Counted from the first letter of the stretch, positions 1-8,352 are shown. The stretch is DNA of 56,114 nucleotides from Clostridiales bacterium GWF2_38_85 (GCA_001797275.1 MGOY01000040.1:1-56114); one strand, 5' to 3'. The notes: generated by a model from the sequence alone, not told the origin. Made by a program: numbers and translations.

Positions 1-8
1 TTCGTGCT

Positions 9-118
9 ATGGAATTATCCAACCACGGGTGATGAATTTCATGTTCTCGCCCGCTTTTTTATGCTCCCGTGCTCGGATAATTCTCTATTCATAATCTATC
101 TAATAATGATAATTCCAT
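9..118. repeat. Nested palindromic element at the window's left edge
   Basis: No gene is seen in positions 1-128. The stretch holds nested inverted repeats: an outer TATGGAATTATC (9-20) pairs with GATAATTCCATA (107-118), and an inner pair GAATTATCC and GGATAATTC (about 12-84) encloses CACGGG and CCCGTG. It lies directly downstream of birA on the minus strand, so it could be a structured transcript end, a small palindromic mobile element or a structured RNA. There is no good T-run, so a simple terminator is less likely. Confidence 0.5.
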
Positions 119-128
119 AAAACATATT

Positions 129-1094
129 TTATCGCTTAACCCTTACCGTTATCTCGCCGCTGCGGAGGGTTTCTTCGCTGCCGTTTGCGTTGCGGATGAC
201 AAGACCGCCTGTGTCGTCGATTGCTGCAGCATATGCATTGAATTTCTCGCCGTTTTTGTAGTAGTCGATATGCTTACCGATTACAAGCGAATGGCTGCGG
301 TAGTCGTCAAGAAACGATCTGTCTGTCAAGTTATCTGTCAGCTCCAGCAGGTTGTCTACAATGGTAGCAATCAGTTTGTTTCTTGTGATGCCGTCAGGAT
401 TTAATGCAGCAGCGACATCTTTTAGCTCGACAGGAAAATCGGCTGTGCTGATATTGATACCGATACCGATTATTATACTCTGTACAGTGCCGGTTTCAAA
501 GCTTGTGGTAGCCTCGGTGAGGATACCGCATATTTTTTTGCCATCCAGATAGACATCATTCACCCATTTTATCTGCGGTTTTTTGTCTGTCAACTTCTCA
601 ATTGTGCGTACTACAGCAACAGAAGCTGCCGAGGTAATCAGAACAGCATCATTTATATTAAATTGCGGATTTACAATCAGCGTCATATAAATGCCGGTTT
701 GTTCAGGCGAATAAAATTGACGACCGAATCTGCCCCTGCCGGCAGTCTGAGTTTCAGCCGCAATCAGAGCATTTGTTGTCATACCGTTAGCAATCAGCCT
801 TTTAGCTTCGTTGTTGGTGGAGTCAATTTCTTTATATATGTAAACAGGGAGCTGTTTGTTCTTGTCGCAGAGAAAGTTTTTGATTCCTTCGGCAGAAATC
901 AGGTCGTTGTTTTCGGCAAGCCGATAGCCCTTGTTCTGTCCGGACAGGATTGTGTATCCTTCATCCTTGAGGGTGTTGACAGCCTTCCAAACAGCATTTC
1001 TTGACACACTCAGCTTCTCTGCAAGCATTTGTCCGGAAAGGTCGGTGTCTCTGTTCGCTTCAAGCTCCTTCAATATCTCGCTTTTAAGTGGCAT
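129..1094 (-). CDS. birA: Biotin--[acetyl-CoA-carboxylase] ligase / biotin operon repressor
   Basis: BirA activates biotin with ATP and transfers it to a lysine of biotin carboxyl carrier proteins; the two-domain form also represses biotin genes. At 321 residues it is the usual bifunctional length. An N-terminal winged helix (about 1-65, with SVSRNAVWKAVNTL as recognition region) precedes the catalytic domain. The biotinyl-AMP loop GRGRFGR is at 119-125 and KWVNDVYLDGKKICGIL at 176-192, followed by GIGINI. It is divergent from cheC and has its own promoter candidate. No biotin synthesis or carboxylase genes are nearby, so its regulatory targets cannot be seen here. Family assignment is secure; repressor activity is inferred from the winged helix. 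Confidence 0.95.
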   Translation of the reverse strand: MPLKSEILKELEANRDTDLSGQMLAEKLSVSRNAVWKAVNTLKDEGYTILSGQNKGYRLAENNDLISAEGIKNFLCDKNKQLPVYIYKEIDSTNNEAKRLIANGMTTNALIAAETQTAGRGRFGRQFYSPEQTGIYMTLIVNPQFNINDAVLITSAASVAVVRTIEKLTDKKPQIKWVNDVYLDGKKICGILTEATTSFETGTVQSIIIGIGINISTADFPVELKDVAAALNPDGITRNKLIATIVDNLLELTDNLTDRSFLDDYRSHSLVIGKHIDYYKNGEKFNAYAAAIDDTGGLVIRNANGSEETLRSGEITVRVKR

Positions 1095-1130
1095 TATATC
1101 AGCCTTTCAATGGGAGTTAAATATATGTAT

Positions 1131-1159
1131 ATAATAGCACAATATTTTTATTATGTAAA
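1131..1159 (-). promoter_or_regulatory. Candidate sigma-A promoter for birA
   Basis: On the minus strand TTTACA (1154-1159) is separated by 17 bases from TATTAT (1131-1136), about 37 bases before the birA start. The region is AT-rich, so the match may be chance. Confidence 0.4.
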
Positions 1160-1235
1160 TGTAAATATTCAATATTGTCTTTAGTCATAATTGATTCTGT
1201 CGAAATATAAGTATAAAGTTTTGCAGGAGGGGCTT

Positions 1236-1862
1236 ATGAGTGCGAACAGTATAAACAACATTGAGAGCCTGAACGAGTTTCAGCTTGATGCTCTCAGGGA
1301 AATAGGAAACATCGGTGCAGGCAACGCAGCAACTGCACTTGCAACGCTGTTGTCTGACAGGGTAAATATGTCGGTGCCGGTTTTGAATATCATGAATGTC
1401 GAGGATGTTACAAAGGTTCTCGGTGGCCCGGAAAACCCTGTGGTCGGGATTTTGATGACTTTGTCCGAGGATGTCAAGGGCGTTATTATGCTTGTGTTCG
1501 AGGAAAAGTTTCTGAGTGTTGTTATAAAAACACTGCTCGGTCAGGAAATCGACAGTCTGAATAATCTGAGCGAGATGGATCGTTCGGTGTTTATGGAAAT
1601 AGGCAATATAATGTCAAGCACATACCTGAATGCATTGGCTGCTATGACAGGGTTAAGCATACAAATATCAACACCCGATATTTGTGCTGATATGGCAGGC
1701 GCAATAATGAGTGTGCCGGCATCGATATTCGGCATGACAGGCGACAAGGTACTGATGCTACAGGAGGACTTTATCGGTGAAGAGCATATTACAAGCCATC
1801 TGATAATGTTACCTGAAATCGATTCTTTGAACGCAATTCTCAAGAGCCTGGGGGCGGAATAG
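1236..1862 (+). CDS. cheC: CheC-family chemotaxis CheY-P phosphatase
   Basis: CheC dephosphorylates the response regulator CheY-P and binds CheD to tune receptor adaptation in the cytoplasm. The protein has the duplicated CheC fold with both phosphatase motifs intact: EIGNIGAGNAA near the N terminus and EIGNIMSSTYLNAL in the second half, each with the E-x-x-N pair. I start it at 1236, behind GGAGGGG, rather than at an upstream in-frame codon at 1191 without a ribosome site; this gives 208 residues. The TAG stop overlaps the GTG start of cheD, indicating translational coupling. No other chemotaxis or flagellar gene lies in the window, so the signalling partners must be elsewhere. Confidence 0.93.
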   Translation: MSANSINNIESLNEFQLDALREIGNIGAGNAATALATLLSDRVNMSVPVLNIMNVEDVTKVLGGPENPVVGILMTLSEDVKGVIMLVFEEKFLSVVIKTLLGQEIDSLNNLSEMDRSVFMEIGNIMSSTYLNALAAMTGLSIQISTPDICADMAGAIMSVPASIFGMTGDKVLMLQEDFIGEEHITSHLIMLPEIDSLNAILKSLGAE

Positions 1863-2335
1863 TGGGGAATATAATAACTGTTGGAATATCCGACATGAAA
1901 ATAGCCTCAGGTGATGATATATTGATAACCTATGCTCTCGGTTCGTGTGTCGGCACCTGTTTATATGATAAAACAGCAAAGGTAATCGGATTGTCGCATG
2001 TACTGCTGTCGAATAGCGATCTTTGCAGCAACGACAGCAATGTCTATAAATATGCGAACACCGCTATAAAAGAGCTTGTCCGTGCTATGCGGGTAAAGGG
2101 TGCCGCTGTTCACAGGATGACTGCAAAAATTGCGGGTGGAGCACAGATGTTTACAAACAATACACTCAAGGTTGGCGAACGGAATATAATAGCCGTTGTG
2201 GATGAGCTGAATATACTGGGTATCAGGATTGTTGCTTCAGATGTCGGTGAGAACTACGGAAGGACAATGGAATGCTATGCAAATGACGGAAGGGTAATGA
2301 TAAAATCGTTTACAAAGGGTAACCAGATAATTTAA
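1862..2335 (+). CDS. cheD: Chemoreceptor glutamine deamidase CheD
   Basis: CheD deamidates glutamines on methyl-accepting chemoreceptors and forms a complex with CheC. The 157 residues contain the family's catalytic region: the cysteine in GSCVGTCLYD, the histidine in GLSHVLL, and the IAGGAQMF segment. The start is GTG at 1862, inside the cheC stop codon, so cheC and cheD form a coupled pair. The gene ends at 2335 and overlaps the end of the convergent sodC by four bases, leaving no room for an intrinsic terminator between them. Family call is secure. Confidence 0.94.
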   Translation: MGNIITVGISDMKIASGDDILITYALGSCVGTCLYDKTAKVIGLSHVLLSNSDLCSNDSNVYKYANTAIKELVRAMRVKGAAVHRMTAKIAGGAQMFTNNTLKVGERNIIAVVDELNILGIRIVASDVGENYGRTMECYANDGRVMIKSFTKGNQII

Positions 2336-2817
2336 TGTCTGCTGTATGCTTCAATAACACCGCAGGCTATTCTTTCGCCTGAGTTGCCGGAGGGCTGAGT
2401 ACGGTAATCATCAGGATTTTCATGAATTACAACAGCGCGGTCGATTATATCAGCAACTTTAAACCGATTTGTGAAGAAAGACATTTTTAATTTACCATTG
2501 TTTGAGAACAAAACAGGGAAATCACCTGCATGGTTGCCATGAGGTTGATTGTCAGGATTCCAATGACCGCCGGCTGCCATGAAAGCTCCCTCATTTGGTT
2601 GCATATCACAATCACCGTTTTCATGCAGATGGAATCCAAACGGACCGATTGGCTGTGATGTTGCTGTTGCGGGCTGGTATTCAGGCAGATCTTCAACTTC
2701 AGCGGATACAATAACGCCGTCCTTGACATTTCTGAATATAACAAGCCCATGTATCTCAGGATATTTTGGGTTTCCTTTGAGCGTTGCATAAGCAACAGAA
2801 GCTTTTTTATTATTCAT
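2332..2817 (-). CDS. sodC: Cu/Zn superoxide dismutase family protein, without signal peptide
   Basis: Cu/Zn SOD converts superoxide to oxygen and peroxide. The 161 residues carry the copper site pattern GFHLHENGDC, the zinc loop GGHWNPDNQPHGNHAGDFP, a later metal-site histidine in AVVIHENPDDYRTQPSGNSG and the final SGERIACGVI. The first residues (MNNKKASVAYATL) form no signal peptide or lipobox, whereas most bacterial SodC proteins are exported, so this one is predicted cytosolic. A strong GGAGGT ribosome site precedes it. It is convergent with cheD and follows a small unknown gene on the same strand. In a presumed strict anaerobe it likely protects during transient oxygen exposure. The family is secure; metal content and location are inferred. 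Confidence 0.92.
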   Translation of the reverse strand: MNNKKASVAYATLKGNPKYPEIHGLVIFRNVKDGVIVSAEVEDLPEYQPATATSQPIGPFGFHLHENGDCDMQPNEGAFMAAGGHWNPDNQPHGNHAGDFPVLFSNNGKLKMSFFTNRFKVADIIDRAVVIHENPDDYRTQPSGNSGERIACGVIEAYSRH

Positions 2818-2894
2818 TAAACGATACCTCCGTAATTTTTATATCAATATTATTTTATGATATTGAATTAAAATCTGATATAACAATTCAAAGT

Positions 2895-2920
2895 AAAGAG
2901 AGCAGTTTAATGCTCTCTTT
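2895..2920 (-). terminator. Hairpin terminator, possibly bidirectional
   Basis: A perfect 10-bp stem AAAGAGAGCA / TGCTCTCTTT with a six-base loop lies just past the 49-residue gene on the minus strand. Both sides are flanked by short T-runs, so it may work in both directions and would separate this gene from sodC. Confidence 0.7.
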
Positions 2921-2933
2921 TTAAGTCATTAAA

Positions 2934-3083
2934 TTATTTTCCGTCTTCACCGCCTGGACCGTCGCGTCTTTCGCGCTTGTCATCAGTCGGCTTAAGACCT
3001 GTGCTTGTCCATTGATTGTTGCCTGCGGTTTTCTTGTTTTTATTTGTTATACTCTTCTTTGGATTTTTGTTTTTTTCGCTCAT
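2934..3083 (-). CDS. Small hydrophilic protein of 49 residues, unknown function
   Basis: This gene is short but well supported: ATG at 3083 follows AAGGGAG at good spacing, the frame runs 49 codons to TAA, and a hairpin terminator follows. The protein is very basic at its start (MSEKNKNPKKS, then NKNKKT), has a central NNQWTSTGLKPTDD and ends in a charged glycine-rich tail (RERRDGPGGEDGK). There is no hydrophobic segment, cysteine or known domain. Composition suggests an intrinsically disordered protein, perhaps nucleic-acid binding; that is a guess. I do not recognise the family. It lies between sodC and a divergent LRR gene. Confidence 0.7.
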   Translation of the reverse strand: MSEKNKNPKKSITNKNKKTAGNNQWTSTGLKPTDDKRERRDGPGGEDGK

Positions 3084-3185
3084 AGAATTTCTCCCTTCGG
3101 ATTTATTTTACCCTGTAGAGTAAAACAGATACATTGAACATTTTTGAAATGATATAAAATTCTGTATTGTAATTATATCAAATGA

Positions 3186-3740
3186 ATGTTAGAATATAAT
3201 AAAATAAGCGAAAACAGCAGGTGTAGGTGTAGCATGTTAGACTTTTATTACAGAATGATTGATGATGAGTCATTTTGCATAACAAAATGTGTGGGTACCG
3301 GAGATACAGCGATTATTCCGACCAACATCAAAGTAACTGTTTTGTTCGATGATTTATTCAAGGAAAGAAAAGACCTCGTCAAGGTGGTTATTCCCGATAC
3401 TGTAACCCAGATTGGCGGGTTTGTTTTTGACGGCTGTGTTAACCTGAAGGAGGTTATACTGCCGCCGAAGTTAAAGGATATGTGGCAGTATGCAATGACA
3501 CGCTGCGGTATCGAGAGAATTGAAATACCGGGTACTGTTGAATCAATAATTCCATTTACATTTTTTAAATGCGAAAATTTGAAAGAGGTTGTGCTTAATG
3601 AAGGTACAAAACGCATTTATGCCTGGGCATTCAAGGATTGCACAGCTTTGCGTGATGTTTATTTGCCTGCAAGCATCGAGATTATCAGTGATAAGGCATT
3701 CGAGGGCTGCAATAATATAATCCTTCACGAAGCAAAATAA
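3186..3740 (+). CDS. Leucine-rich repeat (LRR_5, BspA-type) protein
   Basis: The 184-residue protein consists mainly of LRR_5 repeats, recognisable as VVIPDTVTQIGGFVFDGC, LKEVILPPKLKDMWQYAM, IEIPGTVESIIPFTFFKC, LKEVVLNEGTKRIYAWAF and VYLPASIEIISDKAFEGC. These form a right-handed solenoid typical of protein-protein contacts. No signal peptide or membrane anchor is visible, so unlike many BspA-type proteins it seems cytoplasmic. The start is uncertain: ATG at 3186 or ATG at 3234 (MLDFYYRM), neither with a strong ribosome site. It stands alone between a divergent small gene and the M3 peptidase gene. Its ligand is unknown. Confidence 0.8.
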   Translation: MLEYNKISENSRCRCSMLDFYYRMIDDESFCITKCVGTGDTAIIPTNIKVTVLFDDLFKERKDLVKVVIPDTVTQIGGFVFDGCVNLKEVILPPKLKDMWQYAMTRCGIERIEIPGTVESIIPFTFFKCENLKEVVLNEGTKRIYAWAFKDCTALRDVYLPASIEIISDKAFEGCNNIILHEAK

Positions 3741-3794
3741 GATGGCTATCATATTTAATTAAAAGTATAACCAAATATAAATTAGGAGCAGCAT

Positions 3795-5516
3795 ATGATT
3801 TATTACAATACATATCAAAAGAATAACCGAAAAAAAGCTATAATTATTTCGGTCATTGCATTGGTCGTTATCCTTGTAATCAAGAGTTTTATTTTTCCTG
3901 CATCGAACAATTACGGAAGACGTACAATATCGTTTGACAAAATCCAATATCATCATGTCGATGTAAACTCGGTTATTGATGTTTTCAGAGAAGCGATAAT
4001 TGTTATAAGTGGTGAGAACTCTTATAACGATCAGCTCAGAGCAGCTCAGAGTGTAAATTATGATTATTGGGAATTTTATACCATGTCGACTTATGCTCAA
4101 ATAAAATATAATTCGAATACGGCAGATGAATACTACAGTGCCGAGGTTGAATATTACAACAAGAACGAACCAATACTTGAACAGAAGGTAGCCGATTATT
4201 ATATTACCTGTAGCAAGTCGGTTTATGCAGATAAATTCGAATCGGAATATTTCGGCGAGGGCTGTTATGATGCGTATGCTGATGGTAATTTCTACACCGA
4301 CGAGATAGTTGAGCTTATGCAAGAAGAAGCTGACCTTGTTGAACAGTATTATGAACTATATGCTTCGCCTGTTATCGAATATGAAGGTAAAGAACAGGAG
4401 CTTTCAACTATTCTTAGTGAAGATATCGATGATACTGAATATTACGAAGTTCTTGTTCTGTATTACGATAAATACAATAAGCTGCTTGGCGAAATATATA
4501 TTGACCTTGTCGAAGTTCGTCATGATATAGCTGATGAAATGGGATACGACAGATATATCGATTATGCTTATGATAGCTTTTCCCGTGAATATACACCCGG
4601 CGATGTTTCAAATTTCACTGAGGATATAAAGGAATATATTGTACCATTATATAAAAGACTCAACACAGAAGGTTATTATGACAAGGATTACGCATTACCA
4701 ATGGCAGATAACGAGATGTTATATGCAATAGAAAAATCAACTCAGAAAATGTCTTCAAAAATAAAAAGCATTTTCAACTATCTTGAAAATTACAATTTAT
4801 ATGACATTGAATATTCGCCGGATAAAATGACAACAACCTATCAGACATACCTACAGACTTTCGATGCGCCGTTTATATTTATGAACAGCACCGGTTCTAT
4901 TTACGATTTGTCTGATTTTGCTCACGAGTTCGGGCATTTCACAGATTCGTATATAAATTATAATCAGACATATATAATTGAAGATGCTGAGGCAGCTTCG
5001 CAGGGGATGGAGTATCTGCTCCTGAATTATCTGAGCGGTTGTACAGATGAAGTCAAAGAAGCTGTTAAAACATCAGCCTTCCTTACTGCTGTTGATACAT
5101 ATATTTATCAGGGATATTATAATGCATTCGAGGAAGAGGTATATTCGCTCGATGAAGATACCCTTACAGTCGATATGCTTAACGAGATTGCCGGGAAGAA
5201 CGCCAAAGAATTTGGAATAACCACGAGTGATAGCGATGAGTATTATATGTTCAGTTGGATTGATATTGAGCATTTCTTTGTAAGCCCATTTTACGTAACA
5301 AGCTATTTTGTATCTATAGATACAGCAATTCAACTATATGAAATGGATCTTGCAGAAGCAGGAGCCGGGGTTGATGCTTATCTTGATATGCTGGAACGAG
5401 ATTTTTCGAAGACATATTTCGAAAATCTCGAGCGTGTCGGCTTGAAAAGCCCGTTCATTGAGGGAAGAGTTGAAATGACGGTAACATTATTGAAAAAGGC
5501 TATTTACGAAGACTGA
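3795..5516 (+). CDS. Membrane-anchored M3-family zinc metallopeptidase
   Basis: The protein resembles oligoendopeptidase F/thimet-type peptidases that cleave short peptides. An N-terminal basic stretch and one membrane helix (about residues 12-34) anchor it with the catalytic part probably outside. The zinc site HEFGH is at 377-381, with D384 three residues later and the third ligand likely E399 in EAASQGMEYL. The 573 residues are close to PepF length, though the N-terminal region is divergent and rich in tyrosine and acidic residues. AGGAG precedes the ATG. It is monocistronic, followed by the nadA promoter. Peptidase class is secure; substrate and topology are inferred. Confidence 0.87.
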   Translation: MIYYNTYQKNNRKKAIIISVIALVVILVIKSFIFPASNNYGRRTISFDKIQYHHVDVNSVIDVFREAIIVISGENSYNDQLRAAQSVNYDYWEFYTMSTYAQIKYNSNTADEYYSAEVEYYNKNEPILEQKVADYYITCSKSVYADKFESEYFGEGCYDAYADGNFYTDEIVELMQEEADLVEQYYELYASPVIEYEGKEQELSTILSEDIDDTEYYEVLVLYYDKYNKLLGEIYIDLVEVRHDIADEMGYDRYIDYAYDSFSREYTPGDVSNFTEDIKEYIVPLYKRLNTEGYYDKDYALPMADNEMLYAIEKSTQKMSSKIKSIFNYLENYNLYDIEYSPDKMTTTYQTYLQTFDAPFIFMNSTGSIYDLSDFAHEFGHFTDSYINYNQTYIIEDAEAASQGMEYLLLNYLSGCTDEVKEAVKTSAFLTAVDTYIYQGYYNAFEEEVYSLDEDTLTVDMLNEIAGKNAKEFGITTSDSDEYYMFSWIDIEHFFVSPFYVTSYFVSIDTAIQLYEMDLAEAGAGVDAYLDMLERDFSKTYFENLERVGLKSPFIEGRVEMTVTLLKKAIYED

Positions 5517-5535
5517 TGCTCGTATATCTCTCGAC

Positions 5536-5563
5536 TTGACAAAAAACGAGAAGCGGATATAAT
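5536..5563 (+). promoter_or_regulatory. Sigma-A promoter for nadA
   Basis: TTGACA (5536-5541), a 16-base spacer and TATAAT (5558-5563) match the vegetative consensus. It lies in the gap between the M3 peptidase gene and nadA. No obvious NiaR/YrxA operator is recognised around it. Confidence 0.8.
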
Positions 5564-5608
5564 AAACACATAATAAATTTTATTTTCTTGAAAGGGATGG
5601 TAATAAAA

Positions 5609-6526
5609 ATGAGACGGGTCAGAGATATACAAGACGAAATTATAAAGTTAAAAAAAGAAAAAGATATATGTATTCTTGCACACAGTTACCAGGCGCGTGA
5701 GATTCTCGAATGTGCAGATTTCAGCGGTGATTCATATCAGCTGAGTGTTATGGCTGAAAAAGCGACACAAAAGACAGTTATTATGTGCGGTGTCAAGTTT
5801 ATGGCAGAGACAGTCAAAATTCTTTCACCAGAAAAAACAGTCTATCTTGCAAATGCTGTTGCCGGATGTCCGATGGCGGAACAAATGGATAAGGAGTTCA
5901 TTCTTGGGGTGAAGAAAATGTACCCCAATTACACTGTTGTCGCATATATCAACACCACCGCAGAGCTTAAAACAGTCTGCGATGTCTGCGTTACATCATC
6001 TTCTGCAGTGAAGATTGTAAAAGCTATTCCGAATAATAATATCCTATTCATCCCTGACTGCAATCTCGGCGATTATGTAGCGAAGCAGGTTCCCGAAAAG
6101 AATATCAAACTTCTGCAAGGAGGATGTCCGATTCATGCCGCAGTTACGCTTAAGGATATTCAGGAAGTAAAAGCTGCACACCCCGACGCACTTGTGCTGG
6201 TACATCCGGAATGTAAACCCGATGTTGTCGCACTGGCCGATTATATCGGCTCTACCTCGGGGATAATGGACTATGCAATCAAATCCGACCATAAGGAATT
6301 CATAATCGGAACCGAAAACAGCATTGCCGAGCATCTGCAATATATGTGCTCCGATAAGAAGTTTTATGCTATGTCAAAGAAACTTATCTGCTCCAATATG
6401 AAAGCAACTACACTTGTTGACCTGTATGACTGCATAAACAGCGACGGTGGTGAAGAAATTGTTCTTGATTCTCAGACAATCAAAGATGCAAAACACTGCA
6501 TAGATGAAATGATAAGACTGGGTTAA
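5609..6526 (+). CDS. nadA: Quinolinate synthase A
   Basis: NadA condenses iminoaspartate with dihydroxyacetone phosphate to quinolinate, the committed step of de novo NAD synthesis, using a [4Fe-4S] cluster. Three conserved cysteines are visible in IMCGVKFMAE, LQGGCPIHA and ICSNMKATTL, matching the three-ligand cluster of the family. ILAHSYQ near the N terminus and VHPECKPDV are also typical. I choose ATG at 5609 (305 residues) behind AAAGGGATGG; an ATG at 5597 is possible. The usual partners nadB and nadC are absent here, so the gene is isolated. It is transcribed from its own promoter and ends at a hairpin shared with the convergent sigma factor gene. Confidence 0.95.
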   Translation: MRRVRDIQDEIIKLKKEKDICILAHSYQAREILECADFSGDSYQLSVMAEKATQKTVIMCGVKFMAETVKILSPEKTVYLANAVAGCPMAEQMDKEFILGVKKMYPNYTVVAYINTTAELKTVCDVCVTSSSAVKIVKAIPNNNILFIPDCNLGDYVAKQVPEKNIKLLQGGCPIHAAVTLKDIQEVKAAHPDALVLVHPECKPDVVALADYIGSTSGIMDYAIKSDHKEFIIGTENSIAEHLQYMCSDKKFYAMSKKLICSNMKATTLVDLYDCINSDGGEEIVLDSQTIKDAKHCIDEMIRLG

Positions 6527-6542
6527 CCTGAACAGACATAAA

Positions 6543-6578
6543 AAAACTATCTATGCAAGGTCTCGCATAGACAGTTTT
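6543..6578. terminator. Bidirectional terminator between nadA and the sigma factor gene
   Basis: AAAACT-a-TCTATGC pairs with GCATAGA-c-AGTTTT around an eight-base loop, one internal mismatch, with A-run and T-run on opposite sides. It lies in the gap between two convergent genes and fits termination of both. Confidence 0.8.
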
Positions 6579-6591
6579 ATATTTGATGATA

Positions 6592-8115
6592 TTAAAATAT
6601 TGTTAAAAATATGTTGTCAACAAATGGCTCATCCTGAGAGGGAGTTCGAAGCATACCATTTTCCTGTAATTCTTTTATTACGTGAGCAACAACATTAAAG
6701 GAATAGCTTTGTACATTTCCGTTTACTTGGTTATGCAGTCTTTTAGGAGTAAAAGTCTTATACTGTTTGTAAAGGGTTGCAACCCAATCATGCAATAACC
6801 CAGTTATTTCATGTTCCATATTTGTTAAATCATAAGAAGCAATATATTGTTCTTTGTTAAAAATAGTTATATTAGAATAATACCTGTTATTTTGCTTAAA
6901 CACCAAATTAAAACGGAGCGCTTTTGCGGTATCCTCTGTATTATCATTATCGAATTCACCGGTTTCATTATTTATATGTGAAACGAAAAATTCAGCATTT
7001 CTTAATGCAACATTTAATTCATTATCAAAAAGTTTCCCTAACCAATAGTAAGTCAATTTAATGTTGTCATTATATGAGTAGGTATTGCATCCGGCATATA
7101 GCTCATCTAATTTTTCAATACCTTCATTAACAATAAACCAACCATTTCCACCGTCTTTGCGTAAAGGACGAGGTAAAGGATTTTCTTCTTTGGCTTTACT
7201 GACTGCTGTCCTAAGTATTGAGGGAAGAACGATATAAGCAAGCTTTGTTATAGGGAAGTCTTTTCCGTAAAAGCCTATGCTCTTAATTTCTTCAATACTA
7301 TTATCATATACAGTCCAGACCTTCTCGGCAATCTCCTTGATTTTCGATTGTAAAGCATTGCACATTTTTTGATTGTCTGATTCTTTTACAATAATAAAGT
7401 TCGTTTGATACTTATTGCCGACTTTCTCAATTGCATCTCCGTATATCATATACTCAAGAGCTTCTTCGAGATATAATGTTGGAATTCCAGTTGCAAGACT
7501 TACTTCCTCAATAGTTATCGGAGAATCATAACAAGCAACTGCGATTGCTTTATAAATTTGATTGCATAAGTACTTATTTGGATCAAAAGAACCATTGCAC
7601 ATTACATGCATTTTAATTTTACTGTAAGTTTTATTCACAATATCCAATCTCACTTTCATTTTTTCTCTGCCTGTGTGCAGACGCCACTTCACTGTTTCAA
7701 CAGAAAGATCATATTTTTTTGCAATCTGATATATATTAAGCTCGTAAACATAAAAATCAACTAAGATATTTCTATACATCGAACTGAGAGTATGCAGTGC
7801 TTTGAAGGTCAAGCTGTATTCTTCAGTTTTTTGTATATTATCAATCAGTGAAGTTTTGTCTTCAATATCAAATAAGTATTCTTCACCGTATACAATATTC
7901 TTTTCATGTTGATTTTGCTGGATTTTTCTTGCATATCGATTATGTGCAACCCGCCAGATATAATTGCCGAGGTTATCAATTTTCTGCTTTTGCATACTTT
8001 CTATGATACAAAGCAGAATTTCCTGTGATAGATCCTCAGCATCAGTACGAGAATTTAATCGATGCAGGCAAAATCGGTAAATAAGCTCAATATAACTAAG
8101 AATTTCACTGTCCAT
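6592..8115 (-). CDS. ECF-like sigma-70 factor with a long unknown C-terminal extension
   Basis: The first third is an ECF-type sigma factor: region 2 at about 8-75 (DAEDLSQEILLCII, YIWRVAHNRYARK) and region 4 at about 107-155 (YQIAKKYDLSVETVKWRLHTGREKMK). Normal ECF factors are about 180 residues; this one is 507. The added 340 residues start with what looks like a winged-helix segment (about 185-245) and then an alpha/beta region I do not recognise. No anti-sigma gene is adjacent, so the extension may serve as built-in sensor or regulator. AAGGAA precedes the ATG, and a promoter with a 140-base leader lies upstream. It follows the surface-protein block on the same strand. Sigma identity is firm; target genes and signal are unknown. 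Confidence 0.85.
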   Translation of the reverse strand: MDSEILSYIELIYRFCLHRLNSRTDAEDLSQEILLCIIESMQKQKIDNLGNYIWRVAHNRYARKIQQNQHEKNIVYGEEYLFDIEDKTSLIDNIQKTEEYSLTFKALHTLSSMYRNILVDFYVYELNIYQIAKKYDLSVETVKWRLHTGREKMKVRLDIVNKTYSKIKMHVMCNGSFDPNKYLCNQIYKAIAVACYDSPITIEEVSLATGIPTLYLEEALEYMIYGDAIEKVGNKYQTNFIIVKESDNQKMCNALQSKIKEIAEKVWTVYDNSIEEIKSIGFYGKDFPITKLAYIVLPSILRTAVSKAKEENPLPRPLRKDGGNGWFIVNEGIEKLDELYAGCNTYSYNDNIKLTYYWLGKLFDNELNVALRNAEFFVSHINNETGEFDNDNTEDTAKALRFNLVFKQNNRYYSNITIFNKEQYIASYDLTNMEHEITGLLHDWVATLYKQYKTFTPKRLHNQVNGNVQSYSFNVVAHVIKELQENGMLRTPSQDEPFVDNIFLTIF

Positions 8116-8155
8116 ATGATTTCCTTTTAATGCAAATTTACGAATTTAATTGATA

Positions 8156-8167
8156 GAAACATGTTTC
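8156..8167. promoter_or_regulatory. Perfect 12-bp palindrome in the sigma factor gene's leader
   Basis: GAAACATGTTTC reads the same on both strands and lies about 41 bases before the start codon of the extended sigma factor gene, downstream of its promoter. It could be an operator. The gap 8116-8459 otherwise holds only the promoter, a terminator and a repeat copy. Confidence 0.3.
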
Positions 8168-8255
8168 AATAATAAAGTGCAATTTTTGTGCTTTAGGATA
8201 GGGGAATGTTTAAAATCATTTATATTTTTCTGATTTTATTTTCCATACAAACTTT

Positions 8256-8284
8256 ATTTTATCACAATATTGGCGTAAATACAA
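8256..8284 (-). promoter_or_regulatory. Candidate promoter for the extended sigma factor gene
   Basis: On the minus strand TTGTAT (8279-8284), a 17-base spacer and TAAAAT (8256-8261) form a reasonable sigma-A promoter, giving a leader of about 140 bases. Confidence 0.55.
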
Positions 8285-8352
8285 TTGAAAAACCTTAATA
8301 AAATCGGGTACTCATTATAAATTAATTTGTTAGCTTAATATGGAGCAAAGAA

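Noticed and set aside
3759-4322. A minus-strand open frame of 187 residues
   Set aside because: It is antisense to the M3 peptidase gene, is hydrophobic only because it mirrors acidic and tyrosine codons, and has no start signals.
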